Assembly (NCBI GenBank): GCA_035528375.1
Contig: DATKYS010000010.1
Location: 1-37,851, forward strand
Reading direction: 5' to 3'
DNA from: a bacterium
Lineage (GTDB): Bacteria; RBG-13-66-14
DNA length: 37,851 bases
The notes beneath the pieces are model-generated. The model was not told the DNA's origin, did not search any database, and saw only the letters and a list, made by a program, of their open reading frames with translations. Shown piece after piece: positions 1 through 7,626 of this stretch. Within the stretch, counting starts at the first letter, position 1; the number at the start of each line of letters is the position of its first letter. Position numbers and translations under genes: made by a program.

Positions 1-231
1 CGCGGCGACGATGCACATACTCCAGTCGCTTCCGGTCAGGGCGGATATGAAGGTGGGCCATGTGCTGCCGTCGTAGTACGTGGCGGAGCAACTCGGCCAC
101 AGGCTGCTTATCGCGCTGGAGAGGTAGTTGCCGCCGTACGCCGAGTCGTACTTGACGATTATCGCCTCGGGATCCTGGGCAAATGTCACCGACACGGCCA
201 GGATAGCCAGCAACAGTACAAGCTTTTTCAT
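1..231 (-). CDS. Exported protein, N-terminal fragment (runs off left edge)
   Basis: Only the first 77 codons are inside the window. The ATG at 231 is preceded by AAAGGAG about eight bases upstream. Residues 1-18 (MKKLVLLLAILAVSVTFA) are a typical short signal peptide with Lys-Lys, a hydrophobic core and cleavage before Gln19, so the product is exported. The visible mature part is rich in Tyr, Ser, Trp and Gly (for example YYDGSTWPTFISAL) with no motif I can name. The alternation of short strands and helices could be the start of a Rossmann-like secreted domain, but that is weak inference. It is transcribed away from the gene at 527. A possible promoter lies at 271-299. Confidence 0.8.
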   Translation of the reverse strand, partial: MKKLVLLLAILAVSVTFAQDPEAIIVKYDSAYGGNYLSSAISSLWPSCSATYYDGSTWPTFISALTGSDWSMCIVAA

Positions 232-270
232 CTTAGAATCTCCTTTATGTTGGGAAGTAACTTCAGGTGG

Positions 271-299
271 AGGTTAGCACCAATCACAAAAACTCTCAA
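271..299 (-). promoter_or_regulatory. Putative sigma70-type promoter for the exported protein at 1-231
   Basis: On the minus strand, TTGAGA (294-299) is followed after 17 bases by TAACCT (271-276), with a TGC extension directly before the -10. The spacing is ideal and the -10 is weak. The leader would be about 35 bases and contains the AAAGGAG site. Confidence 0.4.
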
Positions 300-449
300 G
301 AAAAAAAATCAAACCGAGCCAAGGATTATTTCCATGCGCTCCAGAAGCACATAACGAGCGCTTTTCACCATTTAAACCCATCGAGGGGGACATCTCTATC
401 CGGCTGTATCCGAACCCCCGACCACCCCGCATTTTACCACAAAAAGGTG

Positions 450-455
450 TATAAT
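450..455 (+). promoter_or_regulatory. Putative -10 box (TATAAT) upstream of the gene at 527
   Basis: GGTGTATAATCGGGG contains a perfect TATAAT with TG immediately before it. No convincing -35 is present at 16-18 bases. The implied leader is about 65 bases. Confidence 0.4.
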
Positions 456-526
456 CGGGGCGGCTGGACACGGGGGTGGTAATCGGCTAAAATCACCACC
501 GTTAAACCCTTCACCCCGCCACAACC

Positions 527-994
527 ATGCGCAGACTCCCCGCCATCCTGATCGCCCTGACCCCCCTCGCCGCCGCGGCGCACATCAGCCTGGAGCCGAC
601 CTACGAGGATTCGGGGTTCGTCTTCTGGGCCACGTGCCTGGTCATCACCTTCTTCTACGTCTTCGGGCGCGTCTCCTCCTACTTCAGGCGTAAGAAGGGC
701 ACCATCACCAGCTTCGAGAGCTCTCTCAAGGATAAGTGTCAGAGCTCCAACCTGCCGGTGAAGGTCCGGCTCGACTCGGGGCGGGAGGTGCTGGCCGAGG
801 TCGCCGGCTGCACACTGTGCTACCACCGCTTCAAGGTGGGCAGCCGCGTGGCCCTGGACGAGGGGCCCAACGGACGGCTCGTCATCCAGCTCCCGGCGAA
901 GATGACGCTCAAGGAGCGCTTCGACCTCTCCATGGAGAGCTGCTCGGCCGGTTGCCTGCGGGACCGGGAAGCCAAGAAGAAGGCCGAGGTCTGA
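527..994 (+). CDS. Small single-pass membrane protein of unknown function, Cys-rich
   Basis: 155 residues, family not recognised. Residues 1-18 look like a signal peptide or first membrane segment (MRRLPAILIALTPLAAAA). A second hydrophobic stretch at about 31-47 (FVFWATCLVITFFYVFG) is followed by RRKK, so the remainder is probably cytoplasmic. The soluble part has scattered cysteines: one in DKC, a pair in GCTLCYH and a pair in SCSAGC near the C-terminus. This pattern could bind a metal or form disulfides. It ends in a basic tail (REAKKKAEV). A strong terminator follows, so it looks monocistronic. The start is the first ATG after the TATAAT box, with only a weak ribosome binding site. Confidence 0.6.
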   Translation: MRRLPAILIALTPLAAAAHISLEPTYEDSGFVFWATCLVITFFYVFGRVSSYFRRKKGTITSFESSLKDKCQSSNLPVKVRLDSGREVLAEVAGCTLCYHRFKVGSRVALDEGPNGRLVIQLPAKMTLKERFDLSMESCSAGCLRDREAKKKAEV

Positions 995-1013
995 CGCCCG
1001 TAGTCCGTGCCGC

Positions 1014-1038
1014 GCCCCCCGAATCGGGGGCTTTTTTT
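1014..1038 (+). terminator. Rho-independent terminator
   Basis: GCCCCC (1014-1019) pairs with GGGGGC (1026-1031) around a six-base loop and is followed by seven T. It ends the gene at 527-994. Confidence 0.85.
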
Positions 1039-1101
1039 ATAAGGCAGCCCCCACCCCTGGTCCCGCGCCTCGCAGGCCTCCCACGGGGAGAGGGAAATTC
1101 C

Positions 1102-1182
1102 GGGCCGACCTAAAGGTCGGCCCCTACGAGGATGACGCACGGTTCACACATTTCCCGTAGGGGCGGGTCTCCAGACCCGCCC
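1102..1182. repeat. Pair of short perfect palindromes in inverted orientation
   Basis: GGGCCGACCT-AA-AGGTCGGCCC (1102-1123) is followed by CCTACG. About 33 bases later, CGTA precedes GGGCGGGTCT-CC-AGACCCGCCC (1161-1182). Both are 10-2-10 palindromes, and the CCTACG/CGTAGG edges make the pair a larger inverted repeat. No gene lies between 994 and 1275. They look like REP-type or small non-autonomous elements. A related imperfect copy is at 27197-27218. Confidence 0.65.
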
Positions 1183-1241
1183 GTATCAACTCACCTCCCC
1201 CGCCCTTACCCAAAGGGTCGGGGGGAATGACATGCGGATTC

Positions 1242-1250
1242 TGGTACAAT
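1242..1250 (+). promoter_or_regulatory. Extended -10 promoter element for mltG
   Basis: TGGTACAAT, an extended -10 of the form TGnTAnnnT, lies 25 bases before the GTG start of mltG. No -35 is recognisable. The same TGGTAnnAT pattern recurs before several other genes here. Confidence 0.5.
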
Positions 1251-1274
1251 GAGCGCGAACGTAAAAGGACAGCC

Positions 1275-2291
1275 GTGAAGAAAAAGCTCGTCGTCACGCT
1301 CATCCTCGTCGGCGCGTTCGTCGTCGTCGCGGCGGGGCTCGTCATCTACTACTGCGCGCTGGCCTACGGCTCGGTGGAAGCCACCAAAAGCGTGGTCGTG
1401 GAGATACCCGAGGGCGTCGGAGCCGACCGGGTGGCGGAGCTCCTGGCCGGGGCCGGGGTGACCGAGCACCCCCGATTGTTCCGCCTCTACCTCTACCTCA
1501 CCGGTCGGGACTCCGAACTGAAGGCGGGGACGTACCGGCTCGACGCGCCGGCCTGCTTCTCCGACGCCGCCGAAACCCTCGTCGCCGGGAAGGTCCTTAT
1601 CGTCCGCTTCACCCTCCCCGAGGGGCTCGATGCCGAACAGATGGCCCTGCGGCTGGGGCGGGAGGGTATCTGTAATGCCGGGGACTTCCTCTCCGCCGCC
1701 GCCCGGCAGGCCTTCGAACGTTACAGCGTCAACTCACCCGAGGGCTACCTCTTCCCCGACACCTACGAGGTGCCGGCGGGCGTCACCGCCGAGGAGGTCG
1801 CCGGGCTCCTGTTGGACCGGGGCGACCGGGTGTGGGAGGCGGAGCTCGAAAAAAGCCGGCGGACGGGGGTTGACCGGTATGAGACGCTGACGCTGGCCAG
1901 CATCGTCCAGGCCGAGGGGGCGGATTTCTGGGAGTTCCCGCGCATCGCCGGCGTCTTCTCCAACCGCCTCGAGCGGGGCATGAACCTTGAGAGCTGCGCC
2001 ACGGTCCTCTACGCCCTGGGGGAGCACAAACAGGTGCTGGAGTACGCCGACCTCAAGGTGGAGAGCCCGTACAACACCTACCTCCACACCGGCCTGCCGC
2101 CGGGGCCGATAAACAACCCGGGCCGCGAGGCCATCGCCGCCGCCCTCGACCCCGAGAGGCACGACTACCTCTTCTTCGTCTCCAACGGCGACGGGACGCA
2201 CACCTTCAGCCGCACCCTCGCCGAGCACAACCAGGCCCGGGCGGAGACGGAGGAGGCCCGGAACGCCGCCCTCGCCCCCGACGCCCCATGA
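1275..2291 (+). CDS. mltG: Endolytic peptidoglycan transglycosylase MltG (YceG family)
   Basis: 338 residues. MltG cleaves nascent glycan strands at the inner membrane and sets glycan chain length. GTG 1275 is chosen because AAAAGGA lies five bases upstream and it places KKK directly before the N-terminal membrane anchor (about residues 5-30), as in the family; an upstream in-frame ATG at 1227 has no such support. The YceG domain fills the C-terminal two thirds. LASIVQAEG carries the probable catalytic glutamate (Glu214, matching Glu218 of E. coli MltG). Other family motifs are SNRLERGMNLESCATVLYAL, SPYNTYLHTGLPPGPINNPG and FSRTLAEHN near the end. The stop overlaps the next start (ATGA), so the two are translationally coupled. 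Confidence 0.95.
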   Translation: MKKKLVVTLILVGAFVVVAAGLVIYYCALAYGSVEATKSVVVEIPEGVGADRVAELLAGAGVTEHPRLFRLYLYLTGRDSELKAGTYRLDAPACFSDAAETLVAGKVLIVRFTLPEGLDAEQMALRLGREGICNAGDFLSAAARQAFERYSVNSPEGYLFPDTYEVPAGVTAEEVAGLLLDRGDRVWEAELEKSRRTGVDRYETLTLASIVQAEGADFWEFPRIAGVFSNRLERGMNLESCATVLYALGEHKQVLEYADLKVESPYNTYLHTGLPPGPINNPGREAIAAALDPERHDYLFFVSNGDGTHTFSRTLAEHNQARAETEEARNAALAPDAP

Positions 2292-3220
2292 CCCTCCCCG
2301 ACATACTGATGACCGTCGGCGCCGGCGCACTGGCGCTGACTCATCTGGCCTACCCTGTAATCTGCGCTTTTCTGTCCCTCTTCGCCAAAAAGGCGGACGT
2401 GCCGCGACGCCCCGCGCCGACACTCGGTATAAGCCGACTCCGGCACGAGGGGATTGAAACGGAAAGCCGGACCGAGGCGCCGATTCTCGTCTCCCCGGGT
2501 CTAGGGGGAAGGCTGACCGACGGCGGCGTCCGGCGGCTCGTCGCCCCGTTGGCCGACGAACGAACCGCCCTGGTGGTAGGGCGGCTGCTTGTACCGGAAT
2601 TGGAGGAGTCGGGCCGGATGGGGGGACGCGAGGCGGCGCTGGCCCAGGCGGAGCGCATCCACCGCGGATGGACCTGGCGGCTGGCCGCCTGGGAGGCGGG
2701 ATCGGGCGTTCCGACCGACCTGGACGGCCACCCCTACGCCGTACGGCGGGAGTTCGCCGACGAAGGTGGAGTGGACCTGGCCTCCCTGGCGAAGGCCCGG
2801 AAAAAAGTGGTCTTCCTGCCGGGAAAAAGGGGGCTGGTGGGGCGCCTGGTCCCGCCGGAAGGCATGGCGGAGCTCACCGCTCGGGTGACGGCTGGGAAGC
2901 GGCGCGGGATCCGCTCCATCCCCCGGCGGCCGTTCAGCCCGGGGGTGCTCGTCCGCCACCTCCTCGGCAACCTGACCGCCCTGTGGCTGGCGCTCCTGAC
3001 GGCCGGCTCCGTCCTGGGCGTGCTCTGGGAGGGCGGCTGGTTCTACCGGGTGCCGCTCGCGCTGACGGTGGTCTTCCTGCTCGGAGCGGTCATCGGGAGA
3101 ACCGTCTTCAACCTCGGCTTCCGTTCGAGGGTCTACTTTCCGCTCTGGTGGCTCTTCCAGGGCCTGCTCGCCGAGATGAAGGCCTGGCTGTCGTTGGGAC
3201 GGAAACCCACATCCGGCTGA
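2288..3220 (+). CDS. Degenerate glycosyltransferase-2-like membrane protein
   Basis: 310 residues, starting inside the mltG stop codon (ATGA overlap). Topology is one N-terminal membrane segment (about 5-33), a soluble middle and two C-terminal membrane segments (about 230-275). The middle resembles the second half of a family 2 glycosyltransferase: DERTALVVGRL corresponds to the usual 'D..vgaVsGrl' strand, GHPYAVRREF to the 'G..yavRRe' segment, and the basic stretch before the membrane pair also matches. The nucleotide-binding first half is too short, and I see neither a DxD nor a QxxRW motif. I infer an inactive or regulatory relative, perhaps paired with MltG. A generic membrane protein of unknown function is the alternative. 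Confidence 0.65.
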   Translation: MTLPDILMTVGAGALALTHLAYPVICAFLSLFAKKADVPRRPAPTLGISRLRHEGIETESRTEAPILVSPGLGGRLTDGGVRRLVAPLADERTALVVGRLLVPELEESGRMGGREAALAQAERIHRGWTWRLAAWEAGSGVPTDLDGHPYAVRREFADEGGVDLASLAKARKKVVFLPGKRGLVGRLVPPEGMAELTARVTAGKRRGIRSIPRRPFSPGVLVRHLLGNLTALWLALLTAGSVLGVLWEGGWFYRVPLALTVVFLLGAVIGRTVFNLGFRSRVYFPLWWLFQGLLAEMKAWLSLGRKPTSG

Positions 3221-3267
3221 TGGCCGACGTGACCCGCTTCTACCCGGTGGAACGGAATCCCCACGGA

Positions 3268-3276
3268 TGGTATGAT
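3268..3276 (+). promoter_or_regulatory. Extended -10 promoter element for the cyclophilin lipoprotein gene
   Basis: TGGTATGAT, 67 bases before the ATG at 3343, with no clear -35. It matches the TGGTAnnAT pattern seen elsewhere in the window. Confidence 0.4.
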
Positions 3277-3304
3277 GGGGTGTCGTTGACGAACCCCGTT
3301 TCGG

Positions 3305-3327
3305 ACAAGGGGTTTAAATCCCTTGCC
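3305..3327 (+). repeat. Palindromic leader element, shared with 31718-31740
   Basis: ACAAGGGGTTTAA, three variable bases, then CCTTGCC, sitting 15 bases before a start codon. CAAGGG and CCCTTG can pair. A 20/23 identical copy in the same orientation relative to the gene lies upstream of the amidase at 30533-31690. Confidence 0.6.
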
Positions 3328-3342
3328 AAGGAAAGGACCGAC

Positions 3343-3978
3343 ATGAAACGCATTTACCTGTTGTCAATCCTGCTCCTCGCCGCCGTCGCCTCCTGCGGCG
3401 GGGAAACCGGAGCCCTCGTACCGCTCCCCACCGACCAGACGCCCGTCGTCCTCATAGATACCGACATCGGCAACTTCTACATCCTCCTCCACGATTCGGT
3501 CAACCCGGCGACGGTGGCGAACTTCACGGACCTGGTGGAGCGGGGGAAGTACGACGGCATCGGTTTCCACCGCGTGGAGAAGGGGCACGTCATCCAGGCC
3601 GGCTGCCCGTACTGGAACGACCCCGCGCGGGCGGGGACCGGCAATCTGGCCGAGGGCTATCTTCCCTTCGAGAACGCCACGCTGCAGCACATCGAGGGGG
3701 CGGTGGGGATGGCCCGGAGCCGGGAGAAGGACTCGGCGGGCAGCCAGTTCTACGTCTGCCTCGCCCCGCGACCGCACCTGGACGGCGACTACGTGGTCTT
3801 CGGCCAGGTCATCGCCGGGATGGAGGTGGTCCACCGGGTAGAGGTGGGCACGATGATAGAGAAGGCCAGTGTCATGACCTACGGCGATTTCATCGAGAAG
3901 GCGCGGCGCGGCGAGCTGGGCATCCGCCCGGAGATTACCGAAATGCCGGCGTTCGAAATTTCCCCCTCGGGGGAGTGA
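3343..3978 (+). CDS. Cyclophilin-type peptidyl-prolyl isomerase, lipoprotein
   Basis: 211 residues. ATG 3343 follows AAGGAAAGGA and gives a classical lipoprotein signal peptide with lipobox VASC (Cys18); a much longer upstream open frame is a shadow of the previous gene. The isomerase domain spans about 35-195. Family motifs are TDIGNFYILL, NPATVANF, GIGFHRVEKGHVIQAGCP, SREKDSAGSQFYVCL and VFGQVIAGMEVV. The Arg of FHRV and the SAGSQFYV strand are the canonical active-site elements. It probably folds exported proteins while anchored to a membrane. Two terminator hairpins follow and the gene has its own promoter, so it is probably monocistronic. Confidence 0.93.
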   Translation: MKRIYLLSILLLAAVASCGGETGALVPLPTDQTPVVLIDTDIGNFYILLHDSVNPATVANFTDLVERGKYDGIGFHRVEKGHVIQAGCPYWNDPARAGTGNLAEGYLPFENATLQHIEGAVGMARSREKDSAGSQFYVCLAPRPHLDGDYVVFGQVIAGMEVVHRVEVGTMIEKASVMTYGDFIEKARRGELGIRPEITEMPAFEISPSGE

Positions 3979-3992
3979 ACTGCGTAAAAGGG

Positions 3993-4014
3993 AGGCCCCT
4001 CCGGGGGCCTTTTT
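3993..4014 (+). terminator. Rho-independent terminator after the cyclophilin gene
   Basis: AGGCCCC (3993-3999) pairs with GGGGCCT (4004-4010) around TCCG and is followed by a T run. Confidence 0.85.
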
Positions 4015-4068
4015 ATTACCCAACTGCTGAAGGACGCCCAAGACGACTTCGAGTCCCCGCAAAAGGGG

Positions 4069-4090
4069 AGGCCCCAACGGGGCCTTTATT
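4069..4090. terminator. Second, back-up hairpin terminator
   Basis: AGGCCCC-AAC-GGGGCCT (4069-4085) followed by TTTATT. The stem sequence is the same as in the hairpin 70 bases upstream, so it looks like a duplicated terminator. Read on the minus strand it precedes CCCCTTTT and may also stop the convergent gene that ends at 4165. Confidence 0.55.
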
Positions 4091-4164
4091 TCCTTTTGGT
4101 CGCAGAGCGCAAAGACCTCGGGGATTGGAAACCACCGCGCATCCGGCCCACCCGCCCGCCGGGA

Positions 4165-5322
4165 TTACGCCGCTCCCTCGGCCCGGACGGTCAGCCACAG
4201 CGGACACGGTTCGGTGAAGCCGCGCAGACGGAACTCGCCCACCGGCTCGAAAAGTTTCCGCTCCTCCTCCCCGAGCTGCTCCAGCACCTGTCGGGTGGCC
4301 AGGATGCGGCCCGAGACGGGCAGGTGGCGGTCCGGCGGGGCGGGGTCCACGCGGTCCTCCTCACGGACGCCGTCAATGCGGAAGGCGCGGTGGACCTCGA
4401 CTCCCAGGGGATCGCCGCCCAGGCCGGTGTTGACCGCCCCCCAGTGCAGGGCCACGCGGACCGAGCCCCGTTCCAGGAACTCCCGGGCCGCCGCGAGCGC
4501 CTGGGGCACGGTGCGGTAGATGCCCAGGAAACCGTCGCCCGTGTTTTTCAAAAAGAGCAGGTCGTCGGCGGAGGGGTGCTCCATGAACTCCCGGTGGAAC
4601 CGGTTCACCTGGTCTATGAAGAGCGTGTCGCCGAAATCCACCAACAGGCTGGTGGACTCCACCAGGTCCAGCACGAGGATGGCCGACTCCGGCGAGGTTT
4701 CCAGGGGCGTTACCAGTTGGTGCCGCTCCAGCTCGTCGCCCAGGAGCCTGACGACGGTGGCGAAGAAGTCGAGTTTCTCCCGGGGCCAGTTGGTGGATCG
4801 CCGGTCGTCGCGGCAGATGTCCAGGGACACGGCCGCGCATATTTCGCCCCCCAGCCGCACCGGACTGACCACGATGGCGGCGATGTTCTGCAGAATCTCC
4901 ATGACCGAGAGCACCGGTCCGGCGATGAACCGGAGCCCCTTCGGCAGGAGCTCCACCGCCGTCTGCCGGGTCCAGAGGTGGACATCGGAGTAGAGCAGCT
5001 TTTCGACGATCTCGACGGGCAGCTTCTGACCGACGGTGGGCTTGACCCCGCGGTCAACCCACTCGACGACGGTGACGTAGACGTTGGCGGTGAGCTCGTT
5101 GTAGCAGGCGCGGCTGACGTCGAAACCCGGCCCCAGGATGTTGACGAAGCGCCGGACGAGCTCGTCCTTGGAGAGGGAACGGTCCTTGAAGGCCCGACTG
5201 AGCTCGGAGAGGACCCACGCGTAGGGCGGCCGACCGTCCGCGAGGACCCCCGGCCCGACCCCCGGGTCCAGCCGGTTTGGTTTCCGGGGGGTCCGTTCAT
5301 GAACTGTGTCGCCGTCATCCAT
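4165..5322 (-). CDS. Class III nucleotide-cyclase-domain protein
   Basis: 385 residues. The start ATG 5322 is 14 bases after the helicase stop; a longer upstream open frame is a shadow of the helicase. Residues 1-130 are of unknown fold; about 130-200 resemble the end of a GAF-like sensor; about 212-380 form the cyclase homology domain. The two metal-binding aspartates are present (Asp219 in VLDLVES, Asp263 in KNTGDGF), as is Lys259 before the second, the position that reads adenine in class III cyclases. The transition-state segment reads VHRAFRI, so the Arg is kept but the usual Asn is His. Catalysis may therefore be altered or lost. It is last in the MglB-MglA-DUF4388-helicase cluster, suggesting cyclic-nucleotide or nucleotide-sensing output. 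Confidence 0.8.
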   Translation of the reverse strand: MDDGDTVHERTPRKPNRLDPGVGPGVLADGRPPYAWVLSELSRAFKDRSLSKDELVRRFVNILGPGFDVSRACYNELTANVYVTVVEWVDRGVKPTVGQKLPVEIVEKLLYSDVHLWTRQTAVELLPKGLRFIAGPVLSVMEILQNIAAIVVSPVRLGGEICAAVSLDICRDDRRSTNWPREKLDFFATVVRLLGDELERHQLVTPLETSPESAILVLDLVESTSLLVDFGDTLFIDQVNRFHREFMEHPSADDLLFLKNTGDGFLGIYRTVPQALAAAREFLERGSVRVALHWGAVNTGLGGDPLGVEVHRAFRIDGVREEDRVDPAPPDRHLPVSGRILATRQVLEQLGEEERKLFEPVGEFRLRGFTEPCPLWLTVRAEGAA

Positions 5323-5336
5323 GATTGGTGGAAGGC

Positions 5337-7520
5337 TCACATCTTCTGCAGATTGGCGAACTTGGCGACGAGCTTTTTGATGCCGTGCCGGGCGAACTTG
5401 ACGGTGAGCTTTAGGCTGTCGCCGTCTCCGGCCCGGGAGAGGATGATCCCCCGCCCCCACTTGTCGTGCCAGACCCGGTCCCCGATGGAGTACGCCGGCG
5501 CCGCTTTCTTGGCCTTCTCCCGCTCCTGTTCGTGCTCCACGGCCAGGAGGTCCTGGGAGGTCGCGAACATGGTCAGGGTGTGCACGGAGTGGTCCTCGAG
5601 GAGGCTGACGGGCAGCTCCTTTAAAAACGGGCTGGGCTTGGTCCACACCTTGCGACCCTCGAGGTTGCGCCGCAGCGCCCGCGTGAGGTATACCTTGTAC
5701 CGGGCCCGGGTCAGCCCCACGAAGAAGAGGCGGCGCTCCTCCTCGATGTCATCGTACCTGGAGGAACCCTTGTACTTCAGGGGCAAAAGCCCCTCCTCGA
5801 CGCCGGTGATGAAAACGATGGGGAACTCGAGCCCCTTGGAGGCGTGGAGGGTCAGAAGGGACACGGACCCCGCGGTCTCGTCGAAATCGTCTATGGGGGC
5901 GGCCAGGGAGACCTCCTCGAGGAACTCCTCCAGCATGCCGTCGGGATTCGACGAGATGAAATCGTGGGCCGTGTCCACGAACTCCTCCACGTTCTCCAGC
6001 CGGGAAACGGCGTCGCCCGCCTTCTGCAGCCAGCTCGTGTAATCCACGCGCTCCAGGAGCATCTCCAGCAGCTTGTCCACCGGCTCGCGAATGGTCGTCA
6101 GCTCGTCGAGGAGGTCCATCAGCCGGACGACGGCGCGCCGGGCCCGGGGGGGGATCAGCTCCTCGTCCACGCAGCGGCGGACGGTGTCGAAGAGTGCGGT
6201 GGGGTTCCGCTCTATCTCCTCCATCACGCGATCCACGGAAATCTTCCCCACCCCGCGGCTGGGGACGTTGATGATCCGGCGGAAGCTGAGGATGTCGTTG
6301 GGGTTGACGATGAGCCGCAGGTAGGCCAGGAGGTCCCGTATCTCTCGGCGGTCGTAGAACCGGGAGCCGGCGATGGTCGTGTACGGGATGGACCGCTTGC
6401 GCAGGGCGTCCTCCAGGACCCGGCTCTGGTCGTTGGTGCGGTAGAGGATGGCGTAGTCGGCGTAGTTCGACTTCTTCTCCGTGTTGACCGATCGGAAAAT
6501 TTCCGTGGCGATCCAGCCCGACTCGTCGTACTCGTCGGACCCGGCGTACACGCTTATCTTCTCGCCCTCCTCGCCCCGGGTCCACAGGTCCCTGTCGAGG
6601 CCGAGCGGTCGCGGGTTGTGGGAGATGAGGGAGTTGGCCGCCTTGAGGATGGTCTGGGTCGAGCGGTAGTTCTCCAGGAGGGTGATGATGCGGACGTTTT
6701 CGAAATCCTCGGTGACGCGCAGGATGTTCGTCGGATCGGCGCCGCGCCAGCGGTAGATGCTCTGGTCCGGGTCGCCGACGACGGCGAGCCCGTCGCTCCC
6801 CGAGGCCAGGGCCCGGATGAGCTCGTGCTGGGCCGCGTTGGTGTCCTGGTACTCGTCCACCAGGATGTGCTTGAACCGGCTCTGCCAGCGCCGGAGGACC
6901 TCCGGGAATTCCCGGAAGAGCTTCACCGTGACCAGGATCAGATCGGCGTAATCCAGGGCCCCCGAATCGAGGAGCTCCGTCTGGTAGCTTTCGTAGAAGG
7001 CCTTTATCCGCTTCTCGTGGGCCGTGTGTGCCGGGAATTCCTCGGGCTCCACCAGGTGGTGCTTGGCCCGCTCGATGACCGTCAGGACGTCGGTGGGTTT
7101 CAGCGCGCCGGGCCCCTCGCCCGGTCCGACCAGCCGCTTGAGGATGGCCAACTGGTCGGCCTGGGTGGCGATGACGAACTCGTTCTCCCGTCCGGGGATG
7201 TGGCCGATTTCTCGCCGCAGGAGGCGGGCGCAGAAGGCGTGGAAGGTGTGAACCCATACCCGGGCGGCAGTCGCGGAGCCGGCGCGCTCACCTATGAGCG
7301 AATCCACCCGGACCCGCATCTCGGTCGCCGCCTTGTTGGTAAACGTCACCGCCAGAATCTCGTCGGGCTTGGCGTCGCCCTGGTCAATGAGATGGGCCAC
7401 CCGGGTGGTAACCACCCTGGTCTTCCCGCTCCCCGCCCCGGCCAGCACCAGAAACGGCGACCCACGGTGAGTCACCGCCTGGAGCTGGATCGGGTTCAGG
7501 AAGATGAGCAGGTTGTCCAT
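5337..7520 (-). CDS. pcrA: ATP-dependent DNA helicase PcrA/UvrD, superfamily 1
   Basis: 727 residues from ATG 7520; a GTG immediately before it is an equal alternative. This 3'-to-5' DNA helicase acts in repair and in removing proteins from DNA. All SF1A motifs are present in order: the N-terminal LNPIQLQAV, Walker A GAGSGKT, DEYQDTN, GDPDQSIYRWRGA, LLENYRST, LLTLHASKGLEFPIVFI and ERRLFFVGLTRAR. The C-terminal IGDRVWHDKWGRGIIL is the Tudor-like domain that distinguishes PcrA/UvrD from Rep. The length matches the family. It sits between a DUF4388 gene and a cyclase-domain gene, an unusual place for a housekeeping helicase. Confidence 0.96.
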   Translation of the reverse strand: MDNLLIFLNPIQLQAVTHRGSPFLVLAGAGSGKTRVVTTRVAHLIDQGDAKPDEILAVTFTNKAATEMRVRVDSLIGERAGSATAARVWVHTFHAFCARLLRREIGHIPGRENEFVIATQADQLAILKRLVGPGEGPGALKPTDVLTVIERAKHHLVEPEEFPAHTAHEKRIKAFYESYQTELLDSGALDYADLILVTVKLFREFPEVLRRWQSRFKHILVDEYQDTNAAQHELIRALASGSDGLAVVGDPDQSIYRWRGADPTNILRVTEDFENVRIITLLENYRSTQTILKAANSLISHNPRPLGLDRDLWTRGEEGEKISVYAGSDEYDESGWIATEIFRSVNTEKKSNYADYAILYRTNDQSRVLEDALRKRSIPYTTIAGSRFYDRREIRDLLAYLRLIVNPNDILSFRRIINVPSRGVGKISVDRVMEEIERNPTALFDTVRRCVDEELIPPRARRAVVRLMDLLDELTTIREPVDKLLEMLLERVDYTSWLQKAGDAVSRLENVEEFVDTAHDFISSNPDGMLEEFLEEVSLAAPIDDFDETAGSVSLLTLHASKGLEFPIVFITGVEEGLLPLKYKGSSRYDDIEEERRLFFVGLTRARYKVYLTRALRRNLEGRKVWTKPSPFLKELPVSLLEDHSVHTLTMFATSQDLLAVEHEQEREKAKKAAPAYSIGDRVWHDKWGRGIILSRAGDGDSLKLTVKFARHGIKKLVAKFANLQKM

Positions 7521-7626
7521 CACTCGAGTCCCGGATTACGTGTAAACCCTCGTCCACGATCGGAAACGTCCGGCCCGCGACGAGCCGCCCCCCGTTTTTC
7601 GTAAACCCACACCGCGCTCGGGCGGG

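Larger units (their letters stand above)
232..526. other. Intergenic region between divergent genes
   Basis: This is about 295 bases between a minus-strand and a plus-strand start. It contains a promoter candidate for each direction and is more AT-rich than the surrounding genes. Short open frames exist on both strands but overlap one another, lack ribosome binding sites and resemble nothing. I see no RNA gene here. Confidence 0.5.

Noticed and set aside
267-482. Overlapping short open frames on both strands in the 232-526 gap
   Set aside because: No ribosome binding sites, no recognisable domain, and the two strands compete for the same bases. Promoter-like sequences occupy the region.
5844-7604. 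586-codon open frame antisense to the helicase
   Set aside because: Long antisense frames are expected in GC-rich DNA. Its composition mirrors the helicase codons and the opposite strand has every helicase motif.
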